The notes under the pieces: model-generated
The model's input: the letters and a program-made list of their open reading frames with translations, nothing else
The model's database searches: none
Told to the model about the DNA's origin: nothing
In this document: piece by piece, positions 10,189 to 21,262 of the stretch
Layout of the letters: the number at the start of each line of letters is the position of its first letter
How positions within the stretch are numbered: position 1 is the stretch's first letter
Origin: Glycine soja
Taxonomy: Eukaryota > Streptophyta > Magnoliopsida > Fabales > Fabaceae
Length of the DNA: 64,000 nt
Direction: 5' to 3'
Assembly: GCF_004193775.1 (NCBI RefSeq)
Contig: NC_041006.1
Location: 29,067,013 to 29,131,012 of the forward strand
Program-made: the position numbers and the translations under genes

Positions 10189-10639
10189 GAATTTTTATTA
10201 AATGCCATATTAGAATTATCATTGAAATCATTATCATTGAAAACGATAAAAATTGAAACTATTATTATTATTATTATTGAAATCACTATAATTATCATAA
10301 ATGGACATTACTATCGAAATTGTTATTATTATTTTCATTAATACTTAAATAATTCTCTCGAGTTGAAAACTATAATTACTTGTTTGATTAAAAGAACTTA
10401 TAGTCGAATATAGATTTCAGCTCTCACACTTAAATATTTATATGTTAATAGAATTATTAGTAAAAATTATTACTTAATAGGTATAAATTCTTTTCGAAAA
10501 ATATTTATAATTTTCACTATTAAGAGTAATACTAGAAGATAGGAAAGGAAATGGTAACTAAGCCAGGGTGATTTCATGAATACAAAATAAATCTATCCTA
10601 CCCAAAGACCAGAGATATCTGACTTAGAGCCACAGGGTA
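9746..10639. other. AT-rich stretch with (TTA)n microsatellite
   Basis: No gene seen. A pure trinucleotide run of TTA/ATT units lies at 10151-10188, with interrupted copies to about 10340. It probably lies between the gypsy and copia remnants as decayed retroelement DNA. Confidence 0.6.
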
Positions 10640-11167
10640 AGGATCTCAGGGCACGTATAAGTTGGAGTCCCTACAACCACTTTGCATAGCCTCTTCGTAG
10701 CTTCTTGGATCATCATCGCCATGATGAACCTCATTTGATGTGTCATCTAGGACCATCAAGTTTAATCAATCAGGAACACGATGTACTTCAATAGATTTTC
10801 TAGAAGTCTCGTGCATTGGGTTCATAGGTTGCTGAATTGACTCTAAGATTGATTCATTAACCTGATCTTGAACTATAGTTGGTTCTTGAACCACAATTTT
10901 TGGAGGTGATGACCTTTGTCGTAACTTTAGAACATTAAAGAAAGATATCTTAGTTTTCATCTCATAGTCCTGAGTTGTTTCATTGGTTGATTGAGTTTCA
11001 TCAAGCTTAATATTTTTACCATGATTTCTTCCTGCAAGGAATTTCCTTTCCAAAAAAAAAAAAAACATAGCTCCTCTTGCTACAAACATTTTATGGTCAC
11101 AAGGTTGATTTAAAAAATATCCCATAATTTCTTTGGGATACCCAATGAATCTACATTTCTCAAACAT
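10640..11167 (-). pseudogene. copia integrase/RT-linker remnant
   Basis: The minus-strand frame from 11167 begins EKCRFIGYPKEIMGYFLNQP and continues CDHKMFVARGAMF and ERKFLAGR. This is the end of the copia integrase domain, followed by the acidic linker. About 100 bases past the stop at 10766 the frame DDPRSYEEAMQS marks the start of the RT region. It is probably part of the same minus-strand copia whose 5' LTR lies at 13664-15289. Confidence 0.75.
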
Positions 11168-11218
11168 GATGTATCATATAAACTTTGAAAGATAATCATA
11201 CCAAATAAGTACTTAGTT

Positions 11219-11609
11219 GTCAGGTCAATCCTATTGGTATCTACAAATTAAATTTAATACTCCCCTGGGTAGTCCAGATATTTAGTATAAAAAATAATTT
11301 CAAAATTCATATCTCATGCTATATTAATTAATTATAAGTGTCCGGGTTGTCAGGTGGTTCCTTATTATTAATTAAATGAATAACTTGCATCAGATGCTTT
11401 TATTTTAACCTACAAGTCTCCGGTTGTCAAGTTGTTCCTTGTAATATAAATAATTTCCGTCACATTCTCCAATTTATTTTTCAAATTACAAGTCTCTTGT
11501 TAGTCAAGTTGTTTATTGTAATAAAACAAATCAAAATAGTTTGCATCATATGTTCCAATTTATTTTCAAAATCACAAGTTTCTTGAAATTCTGGTCGTTC
11601 CTTGTAATT
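11219..11609. repeat. degenerate tandem repeat, period about 77-86 bp
   Basis: Four or more diverged units share the pattern acaagtctc, then gttgtcaagttgttccttgtaat, at about 11335, 11412, 11488 and 11574. A fainter one lies near 11219. Spacing drifts from 76 to 86 bp. It lies inside AT-rich copia-derived DNA; its function is unknown. Confidence 0.6.
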
Positions 11610-12114
11610 AAACAATTTAATATATAAAACAAACTGGACAATATATCATCATATAATAAAACACATATCATCATATGTATTTACATAAAGACTATAAACA
11701 ACATGTGGAGAAACAAAATTTTGCTCTTAAAATAAGTTTTTTTATAGTCATTGACAAGATACAACTTGAATTAAATCATTTTAATTCAAAATCTTATTTC
11801 TATGTTAATTGTTTGGAATATAATTAACTTTTGGTGTCAACTTCTTTGACAAGCGGAACAAAGAAAAAAAACTTAAAAAATTTTGGTGCTTCCATTCTAA
11901 GAGAATAACAATAGAAGAAGTAATTGTGTGTTTTTCAAAGGGCAATCTAAGGCTATCCTTATCGCACAGGTAGGAAATTTCTTTTTTTAACCATCCAGCA
12001 AAAAAAAAAACACTTACGATGTATTCTCTCTTGTTTTTGTCTACCAACTAATGACATATTTAAATCTAAAAGAAAATCTCCCTTTCTTTATTTCTATTTT
12101 CCATGTGTGTGTGT

Positions 12115-12441
12115 AACAATCTAATCAATAAGTCAAATATTTCTATGCAAAAGTACAAAAGTATATATAATCAAAAGAATTTGTCATACAGTGGACATAA
12201 TATCATATATTATTGAATTTTATCACAATAATAAAAAATTTGGTACAATCCTATATGTGTGTAATATAATAAATTTTAGCATATATTATAAATATAATAT
12301 AACAATCTAATCAATAAGTCAAATATTTATCTGCAAAAGTACAAAAGTATATATAATCAAAAGAATTTATCATACAATGGACATAATATCATATATTATT
12401 GAATTTTATCACAATAATAAAAAAATTGGTACAATCCTATA
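12115..12441. repeat. direct repeat, two copies of about 140 bp
   Basis: 12115-12254 and 12301-12441 are nearly identical. Both start aacaatctaatcaataag and end ggtacaatcctata, separated by 46 bp of AT-rich DNA. They look like a local tandem duplication within the retroelement ruin. Confidence 0.85.
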
Positions 12442-13648
12442 AATTATATGCTACAATCTATCTCTATATATTTCAATCATATTATATAATAACAATCATG
12501 AAAGGAAATCACCCGTCAAAATTGACACATATCACTGTATGTGATATCTCACAAATCAGTACCAACAACAAATTATAGATTAACAATTTAAATATATCTC
12601 CCTAGATATTAAATAAATATTCACATAAAAAAGTTAAATATTAATTTCAAAATTTCTAAACATCTAAACAAATATATCACAATATATAAATGTATACTTT
12701 GTGAAAAAACTTCACAATGAAAAGTGTCAAGCCTAATCATTCTATAAATTATACAAAATATAATTCACTTAAAATGAATGAACTCATTAACGTTTAATCA
12801 GACACATTTTCATGATTTTAACATTTGATATACTCAATTATATCAAAGTCATCAATTTATATAGTAATATTGAAGATAATAGTTTTCATCTTCAAAGCTA
12901 TTGAAAACATGTTACCTCTAATAAAGATTACCTTAACATCTTATAATTCACAGATTTAATATATATTTATATAACCTTTCATATAACTTTTCAATACTTG
13001 AAAAAAAAATAATATATTATTATATATCCAATATATAATAAACATATATATATGTCTCAATACATCACATGTACACCAAATTCAATATCACGATGATCAA
13101 GATATATTATTTTTAGTTTTATTGCAATCACCATATATTATACAAGATATAATATAATAATAATAATTTAAAGTATATATTAGAATCTTGATTCACATGT
13201 CAAATATACAAAACTCATTAAGCATAATCCAACAATTGAAATATAGGTTTTAGATTTAACCAATCAAGTCAAAGATATTTCAACAAACTTATATCACAAT
13301 GTATGCATTTAAGATTTTGATCTCAAAAACAATTCTGCAACCATTAGAGTACAGTTTAATAACACACATCTTTGATTATTCACAATGAAGTCAATAAAAG
13401 GTTTTGTAACAAAAAAGAGCACACACATGGTGCTTTATTTTTGGATTAGATTTTCTTCCAAAAAAACAAGAGATATCACATATCTAATAATCTAATATAA
13501 TGACTATGTATTTCGGCATGTTTTAGATTTAATAAAACACATATTTTTCACAACAATTGCAATATCTTTGATGACACTAAGCAAAAACATATTCACTTTT
13601 AGTAGAAAAACACATTTCACATTATAATTTTAAACACAAAAGACTCAT
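12442..13648. other. very AT-rich decayed retroelement interior
   Basis: No coding sequence recognised on either strand. By position it should be the leader/gag region of the minus-strand copia whose LTR begins at 13664. If so, the coding signal is completely eroded. Confidence 0.45.
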
Positions 13649-13662
13649 GACTTTAATATCAA
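13649..13662 (-). promoter_or_regulatory. eroded copia primer-binding site
   Basis: On the minus strand, TTGATATTAAAGTC directly follows the LTR end. It resembles the initiator-Met-tRNA primer site of copia elements, differing only by C-to-T or G-to-A changes. This orients the LTR as a 5' LTR of a minus-strand element. Confidence 0.55.
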
Positions 13663-13663
13663 T

Positions 13664-15289
13664 TGATAGTTACATAGAAGTGTTCCTAACACTTATAACA
13701 GAAAATTATGATATATTTTGCATTAAAAAATATACAACAATAATAAATAGAAAAAAATAGGTTTGTGTATCCGAATGCGCGTTCTTGAAGTAACAAAAGT
13801 TTTCTTCAATAGTGTGAAGACTTTACGTGTATCCACACATTGAGAGCAATCTCTCCTATGAATCTTTGTTATCAACTCTTTCATGAGTGAAACTCTAAAG
13901 AATAAATTCTCTTTCTACTTCTCACTAGGCTTGAACTATGTCGTGTTTGGTACACTTTGCCTCAAGTAGATGGTTTATTTATAATGTTAAAGAGATATGA
14001 ATTTGGACCTTTTTTTCAAAGAAAAAAGGAAATATTTTATTTAAAATAATTTCTTATCTCTTTATCTTTATAAAAATAAAAATGATCTCATATCTTTTAT
14101 TTTAAGAAGCTTCCTGATATAAGACAAAGATAATTCACAATTAATCACATGACTAATTAAGACAATTAATCACATTATGTACAAATAGAATATTATTCTT
14201 ATTTTATGGAAAACTTCCACATTTATAAAATAATATTCCCTCTTTATATTAATTATATTCTTGATGCTAACAAAAAATATAATAATATTCCACTAAAATA
14301 TTTATTTGATTAAATTAAATTCTCTAATTTAATTATTAAATAAATTATTTTCTTATGCAAAGATGAGAACATTTGTTTGTATGTGACCCCTTAGGTCCAA
14401 TGCTAAACTGGTAGTAAATTAATCATGATTAATTTACTAATCAAGGTAAGCATCAAGCAACACTCCTTAACTCTCGGATAGCATGAAGTAACATCTTTTA
14501 CCTTCAATATAACCAATGGTGGAAGAATAATGTAATATTTCCTTCCATCATTTATAGCTCAAGGTTAATTCTAGAGCATAATATTATTGTCAAACTCTAA
14601 TAAGCTAACACACTTAATCAATGAATGACTTAAGAAACTCTTTTCTTTTTTCATTCAATTGTCCTGTCCAAGGTCTCAATTCTATCATAGAACTCAAACT
14701 CATTACTAGAGTTGATGGATTCTTTCTTGATTAATCATTAATTCTATAAGTATTTAATCATATCTAATATTCGTTCAATTAGTGCCCTAGGACATTAAGT
14801 GTCCGAATTTAAACTATAACAAATAACTTGTTAATTACTATGATAATCTTAAGTTAAAGGAAATTATTATATTTCTTCTTGAGAACTTTCCACTGACATA
14901 TTAAGATAATATTAACTATTAAGAATTCACAATTAAGTCAGTTCAATGATGAAATCAACATATACATAATTTATATATGTAAATTAATAAATGAGATCTA
15001 TTAATCTTTATCCAATAAAAATTATTACATATATATTGATCTATATGGATTATAGATATCCTATTCACAAAAATCCTATGGTCAAAAACAATTTAGATTA
15101 AAATTATAAATGACTTATTTCTCATTATCATAATCTCTATCAAGATAACAAGCCTCTAATTTTAATCAAGGATTTGTCAAATTAACAATTTAATAAAATA
15201 ATAAATATGATAATAAAATAAAAATAATTCTTTACTAAAATTGATAACATGATGGATTGAATCTTGGATATATATATTTATCCCCAACA
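13664..15289 (-). mobile_element. 5' LTR of a decayed minus-strand copia element
   Basis: On the minus strand the segment starts TGTTGGGGATAAATATA at 15289 and ends ACTATCA at 13664, next to the eroded primer site. A TATA motif (TATAAATAAACC) near 13985 precedes the presumed R region. The length is about 1.63 kb. The sequence is strongly depleted in C and G, consistent with long methylation and deamination. The opposite LTR is not seen, so the element is truncated or rearranged below 10.6 kb. Confidence 0.65.
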
Positions 15290-15426
15290 AAGACATTGCG
15301 ATGAAGAATATGATTTGCATGCAAGTAATCAAGTGTCATTAGTAGTTTGAGCAAGCCTCTTACAAAGTCTCTTTGTATACAAACTAAACTACTACTACAT
15401 GTGCTTTCCAGTTCAAGTTTCCTCAT
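15290..15426 (-). pseudogene. protein-kinase fragment (NEK-like), cut by the copia LTR
   Basis: The minus-strand frame includes LLKLLMTLDYLHANHILHRN, which matches kinase subdomain VI up to the start of the HRD catalytic loop (here HRN). The wording DYLHANHILHRDVK is typical of plant NIMA-related kinases. Coding similarity stops at 15289, where the LTR begins, so the LTR inserted in, or joins, the catalytic loop. The remainder of the kinase is not found in the window. Confidence 0.65.
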
Positions 15427-16371
15427 AGTGCCCCCAAATTCTTTATCTCATTCTAGAGTTCTACAGAAAGACCAAGAAGGGAATTAAGAGCCCAGGCATA
15501 AACTATAATGATGAAAGCTTTTGAGCACATTGACCTATACTATCCAACTTAAGCTAGTAACAAACAACACAGTAAATAGATATATAATTATATATAACTC
15601 AAAAGGCTAAAGTAAAGGTCAGAAACTACAAATTATTTACATTTGAAATTGAATTAAGGTTTTTGTCCAGCTAACTATAGATTGGTTGATATATATCTTT
15701 AAATGTCCTCTCATACTCTAGAATAAAAAGATTCCAAAAACCTCACTCTCATCATCATAGACCACCACCTTCTATATCTCGATTGATTTTTTGTGCCATC
15801 ACAAAAAAATATATCTATTAATATTGTTACTACTAACACTTTGGCACATTAAGCAGTGAACAAACAAAATAAGACAAATAAAGGGTGCAATGCAGGTACT
15901 TTGCAAGTTAAAAACAAATTAACCTAATATAATTAATGTTGTGAAATAAGTTTTAGAATATTTCATCTAAAACAAATTCAGAACTGACAATAATTAGAAG
16001 AGATAGGTACATGCTCAACTTTTTAATCCATATAAGCATTTAAAGTGATCTTGTTTATATTTTAGGAGTGAAAGCATAAGCAAAATATGGAAGTAGAGAA
16101 ATATAGTACAGTCATTAAAACTGATTTTTGAATATCAGGACAAACTTCAGGCTTGGTAAAAACTCTAAGTAACATAAGCATTTTAACACCACAATTCAAG
16201 CACTTTCTAGTTTGTACTGTGGCACAACCTATATGGTAAAATGGCAATGTAGCCTAATCTAGCATTATTCACTTTTTAAAGAATGTATGTATATGCCAAA
16301 AATGAGTCCTACAACTACATCAGACCTTAAGCACTCACTTCTTCAGCTTTGAACAAGATTTCTATGAAGTT
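15427..16371. other. AT-rich stretch, no gene recognised
   Basis: It may contain introns or flanks of the kinase fragment. A 61-codon minus ORF at 16062-16247 has no recognisable domain. The stretch continues across the copia insertion at 16377 to 21263. Confidence 0.5.
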
Positions 16372-16376
16372 ATGAC

Positions 16377-16852
16377 TGTTGCAATTTTAATATTTATTTC
16401 AAAAGATTTATTTTAAAGATTTAATAAAATGAAAAAGGAAATTTATGACATTTAAATTCAACAATTTGAAATTCAAATCTCCTACAATTAAGCAATCAGT
16501 TACATTTCCTATTAATGCCAATACAAGAAGGAATCAAGAGGGGGACAATGACAATTATAGGATCATAATTGGTAAAAAAACAAAAAAAAAGTTGATTGAT
16601 GGTATTTGAACGTGATTTTAAAAGGTGATGGACCAATTATTTTCTCCTTTTTCCTTCTATTAAGCTTTCTCCCTCTTTATTCCTGGGTCAATTATTTTTC
16701 TTTGTGAGTTTTATAACCTTAGCTCTGCTAAGACGTTCCTGTTGTATCCTGAGAGGTTTGTGTGGGACGTCACGGATAAACCTTTTAGATCAGTGATTGC
16801 CATGCCCTAGGAAGTTCAACTGCGTTCGTGATTTTCGACTTCAACAACAACA
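16377..16852 (+). repeat. 5' LTR of the copia element
   Basis: 476 bp, TG...CA termini, preceded by target-site copy ATGAC. Its first 50 and last 45 bases align to the 3' LTR; the central 380 bp have no counterpart there. Confidence 0.85.
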
Positions 16853-16870
16853 ATCTAAAAGGTTTATATC

Positions 16871-18080
16871 ATGGTTGAAGCAGAAAAACCTGTCAACAAT
16901 GCCGACGCTTCCAACCCCACGCCACCAACTGCAACCTTTACCAAGCCGCTGCTTGGTGTCTCAAAAATTGAGGTCTTCATTGGCCAAAACTTTCGTCGCT
17001 GGTAGAAACACATTAATACCTTAATGGAAATGCATGGATTTGTCTTTGCTCTTTCCTCTCCCAAACCTGATGTCGCTTATGATGCCAATTAACTTCAACT
17101 ATGGGTTCAAGCCAATAAGGTATGTTGTCACACTTTGTTAAGCGCCTTGTCTAATAATCTTTTTGATGTCTATTGCTCTTGCAAGGAATCCAAACAAATA
17201 AAGGACTCTCTCATACTCAAATACACTGTCTAGGACGTGGTCAGACAGAGATTGATCATCACCAACTACTACAGTTGGACCATGAACGAAGAAAAAGATA
17301 TCAAGGTACAAATCAATGAATACCACAAGCTGCTGGAAGACCTAAAGACTGAAAACATCTTTCTGCCTGACGAGTTTGTTTATGAACTCCTGATTGAGAA
17401 GCTGTCGAAGTCTCGGACAGATTATAAGCAACAGTTAAAGCATAGACACAAACAGATGTCACTGCCAAACCTTATCACCCACATTATCGTTGAAGATACA
17501 AATAGGAAAGAAAGTGTTGCAGCGTGGACAAAAGCAATGTCTGCCAAGACAAACACGGTACAAGACAAACCATTTTATAAGAGGTATGCCAACAAAACCG
17601 ATCACAATAACAAGAATAAGTACAAATATAATAACCCACATGCTGGTCTTTCTAATCTCATCCCACGTGCTCTTGCTTCTAATCCTTCTTTCAAGAAAAA
17701 AAGAGCCTATTTTGTTTATGGGAAGCCAAGACATTTTGTTCCTCAATGCAGGTACAGAGTTATGAGAAATGATAATCCTCCTAAGCCTAGGGCTAACCTG
17801 GTTGAAGGAGATGACATTATTGTTGCGGTCATTTCTCAAGTGAATGTTGTCACCAATGTGAACAAATGGGTGGTAGAGTCTAGGACTACCATGCACACTT
17901 GTCCTAATAAGAGATAGTTTACCTCCTACACTATTGTGGGGGATGTAAAAGAACAAGTTTATCTTGGTGATTCGAGAACTACTCCGGTTCAAGGAAAAGG
18001 GAAAGTTCTTCTCAAGCTCACATATGGAAAAACATTAGCTTTGAATGATGTGGTACAAGTTCCCCTCTATCAAAGTTAAC
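16871..18080 (+). pseudogene. copia gag and protease, broken
   Basis: The ATG at 16871 opens a gag frame (MVEAEKPVNNADAS) that meets a stop at 17003-17005 and others. The main body is 17237-17917. The zinc knuckle has lost its first two cysteines, reading YFVYGKPRHFVPQC where CX2CX4HX4C is expected. The protease region at about 17868 reads WVVESRTTMHT in place of the D-S-G active-site motif. A stop at 17915-17917 splits protease, and recognisable sequence (VYLGDSRTTPV, then VLLKLTYGKTLALNDV) continues to about 18080. Confidence 0.85.
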
Positions 18081-18217
18081 CTTGTTTCTGTAGCATTGTT
18101 GGGAATGGTTGGGGTAAAGATATCCTTTGAGTATGATAAGATAGTTATGGCTAAGAGTAATGTATTTGTGGGGAAGGGTTATTGTGATCAGGGTCTCTTG
18201 TACTCAATGTTTCTGAA

Positions 18218-20788
18218 GTGATTAATGAGAGTGCATCTTCTTTAGCTTACTTGATTGGTTTTTATGATATAAGGCATGCTAGATTAGAACATGTTAATCT
18301 AATGTATGTTATGAAATTGCAACAACTAGGTTTAATTAATATGTATGATAAACAAAGTAAGAAATGTGAAATATGTGTTGAATCAAAATTAACTAAGAAA
18401 TCATGTCCTTCTGTACAATGTGAAACTGAACTGCTAGGCTTAATTCATTATGATCTTGCTGATTTAAAACAAACTATGACAAGAGGAGGTAAAAGTTACT
18501 TTGTAACCTTTATAGATGATTACTCTAGATATACTAAAGTTTATCTAATTAGACACAAAGATGAAGTGTTTGATATGTTCTTATCTTATAAAGCCGAAGT
18601 TGAAAATCAATTGAATAGAAAAATCAAGAGGCTAATATTTGATAGGGGTGGTGAGTACACTTTGTTTAATAACTTTTGTGAAATGGAAGGTATAATTCAT
18701 GAAGTAACCCCACCATATTCACTCGAGTCAAATGGAGTAGTTGAAAGGAAAAATAAAACTCTTAAGGAAATGATGAATACTTTACTTGTTAGTACCTCTA
18801 CTCCTAACAACCTTTTGGGGAAGCCTTCTTGACTGCTTGTTTTTTACAAAATAGAATTCCACATAAGAAAACAGGTTTGAGCCCTTATGAGTTACGGAAA
18901 GGATATAAATCAAACCTTAAATATCTGAGAGTGTGGGGGTGCTTAGCCAAAGTGATGTTACTTGATCCAAAGAAAAGGAAAATAGGATCTAAGACTTCTG
19001 ATTGCATGTTTATTGGTTATGCTGAACATAATGCTGCTTATAGATTTCTAGTTCTTAAGAGTGATATGATTGAGTGTGACACCATCATGGAGACTAAGAA
19101 TGCTGAATTCTCTGAGGACATTTTCGCTTTGAGGTCTAGGGCTAGTTCTAGTCTTGAACGACTAGTTGAAACCTATAATGAACCTATAAGCGACGATTTG
19201 AGGAGAAGTAAAAGACATAGGATAAAGAAATCTTTTGGAGATGACTTTTATACATATCTTACTAAGGATGATCCCTTAAATTTTTCAGAAGCTATTAGTT
19301 CTTCAGATTAAAACGTTTGGAAGCAAGTCGTTAGGACTGAAATTGACTCTATTAAAATAATAATACATAGACTTTAGTAGATCTACCTGAGGGTACAAAT
19401 CCTATTGGATGTAAATGGATCTTTAAGAGGAAGTATAACCCAGATGGATCTATAGATAAGTACAAGGCAAGGTTGGTTGCTAAAGGGTTTACTCAGAAAC
19501 CTAACATAGATTTTTTTGATACCTTTGCACATGTTACAAGGATTTCCTCCATTAGGATTTTGATAGCCTTAGCTGCAATCCATAAGTTAATGATTCATAA
19601 GATGGAAGTTAAGACAACTATCTTGAATGGTGATTTAACTGAAGAAATATATAAGACAACTTTTGAAATCCCTATTTGGTTTAAAACAAGTACCTAAACA
19701 ATGACATGAAAAATTTAATGAGACTTTACTTGTTGATGGTTTTTCTAGTAGTGATGTTGATAGATGTGTGTATACAAAGTTTGTGAATGATGATCATGTT
19801 ATTATATGCTTGTATGTGGATCACATGCTTATTTTTTTGTACATGCAATGATATAGTTTTTAAAAATAAATCTTTCTTAGCATCTAAATTTGATATGAAA
19901 GACACGGGTTAAGCAAGTTTTATTTTGGGAGTTAAAATTATAAGGAAGGGAGATAGTATATTACTATCCTAAGAGCATTATGTTGAGAAACTTCTTAGGA
20001 AGTATAAATATTATGACTTTAAGTCAGTGAGTACCTCTTATGATGCTAACTCTCAATTAAAGAAAAATAGAGGAGAACCAATTGCTCAAACTCAATATGC
20101 CCAATTCATTGGGAGCTTACTGCATTTGATGAACTTTTCTAGACCTGATATTGCATATGCAGTAGGCAGATTGAGTAGATATACACATAGTCCTAATAAG
20201 GACCGTTGGGATGCACTCATTAGACTCATGAGATATTTGGAGGTGCCATGGATTATGGTATTGAATACAACGGATTTCCCACAGTAGTTGAAGGGTGTAG
20301 TGATGCTAATTGGATCTCTGATTCAGATGAGACAAAATCTACTAGTGGTTATGAGTTTATTCTTGGTGGTGGTGTAGTAGCTTGGAGATCAGTTAAACAA
20401 ACTATTATTGCTAGATCGACAATGGAGTCATAGTTTGTTGCTCTAGAAATGGCTAGTAGTGAGGCTAAGTGGTTGAAAAACTTCTTAGCTAACATTCCTT
20501 TGGGAATGAAACCGACCCATCAATATCTATTCATTGTGATTCCAGTCGACAATAACTGTGGCTAAGAATAAAACATTCAATGGAAATAGACATATACAAC
20601 TGAGACATAATGTGGTTAAGTAGCTGCTAAAAGATGGAACAATTTCCATAGATTATGTGAAGTTAGAAAGAAACTCAGCAGATCCTTTGACAAAACCCTT
20701 AGGGAAAAATATGATATTAGAAACATCGAGGGGAATGGGACTTAAGCCACTTGAAAACAAACAAGTGATGGCCACCCAATCTTTGTGA
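18218..20788 (+). pseudogene. copia integrase, RT and RNase H, broken
   Basis: The integrase (18218-18832) keeps the HHCC zinc region (HARLEHVN, then CEICVESK) and plausible catalytic D-D-E positions (YDLADLK, FDRGGEY, GVVERKN). The frame shifts at about 18830 into 18829-19311. RT (19312-19850) shows IGCKWIFKRKYNPDGSIDKY, but the catalytic box reads YVDHML and part of the palm is deleted. RNase H follows from 20027 in two frames ([35 protein letters not shown]) and ends near 20788 (ADPLTKPLGK). Multiple lesions exclude activity. Confidence 0.9.
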
Positions 20789-21140
20789 TTGGAGATCCCA
20801 TGAAGAAGGTTCATATGAGTAAAAAAAAAGTCACTTGTCAGTTTTGCTAACACTTAAATTGATTTCTATCAATTTGCTTTTAGTCTCTTCCTATGGTGTG
20901 AGAAAGTGTTAGAGCTGCATTAATGAAAGGATAAACTTTATAATAAACTTTACATATTTGAGAAAGCTTTACATCATATAAAGTTTTTAATGATTTTCAT
21001 ATCCCTTATGGGTGGTCTATGATTTGCAGCATACACTTAATGAAATCACTTATATGAGTGTCAAGTGGGGTAGCTTCCATGAGATCTTGGCGAGATCTCT
21101 AGAGTTCAACCACTTTTATTTATTAAATGTAATTTTTTCT

Positions 21141-21159
21141 TTTGAAATATGTGAGGGAT
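21141..21159 (+). promoter_or_regulatory. copia polypurine tract
   Basis: The purine-rich stretch tgaaatatgtgagggat immediately precedes the TGTTG start of the 3' LTR, the expected plus-strand primer position. Confidence 0.65.
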
Positions 21160-21257
21160 TGTTGTAATTTAAATATTTATTTCAAAAGAATTTTTTTTTA
21201 AAGATTTCATACAATGGAGTTCAATGAGGTTCGTGATCTGTGACTTTAGGAACAACA
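21160..21257 (+). repeat. 3' LTR of the copia element, internally deleted
   Basis: Both LTR ends are present (TGTTGTAATTTAAATATTTA, then GTTCGTGATCTGTGAC and ACAACA), but the middle 380 bp found in the 5' LTR are missing. The flanking target duplication is intact, so the deletion occurred inside the LTR during or after insertion. Confidence 0.8.
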
Positions 21258-21262
21258 ATGAC

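Larger units (their letters stand above)
16377..21257 (+). mobile_element. complete Ty1/copia element with 5-bp target duplication
   Basis: The 5' LTR starts TGTTGCAATTTTAATATTTA at 16377 and the 3' LTR starts with the near-identical TGTTGTAATTTAAATATTTA at 21160. Both LTRs end ...ACAACA (16852 and 21257). The 5-mer ATGAC flanks both sides exactly (16372-16376 and 21258-21262). The internal order gag, protease, integrase, RT, RNase H is that of copia. The coding region carries several stops, frameshifts and lost catalytic residues, so the element is dead. The 3' LTR is only 98 bp against 476 bp for the 5' LTR. Confidence 0.9.
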
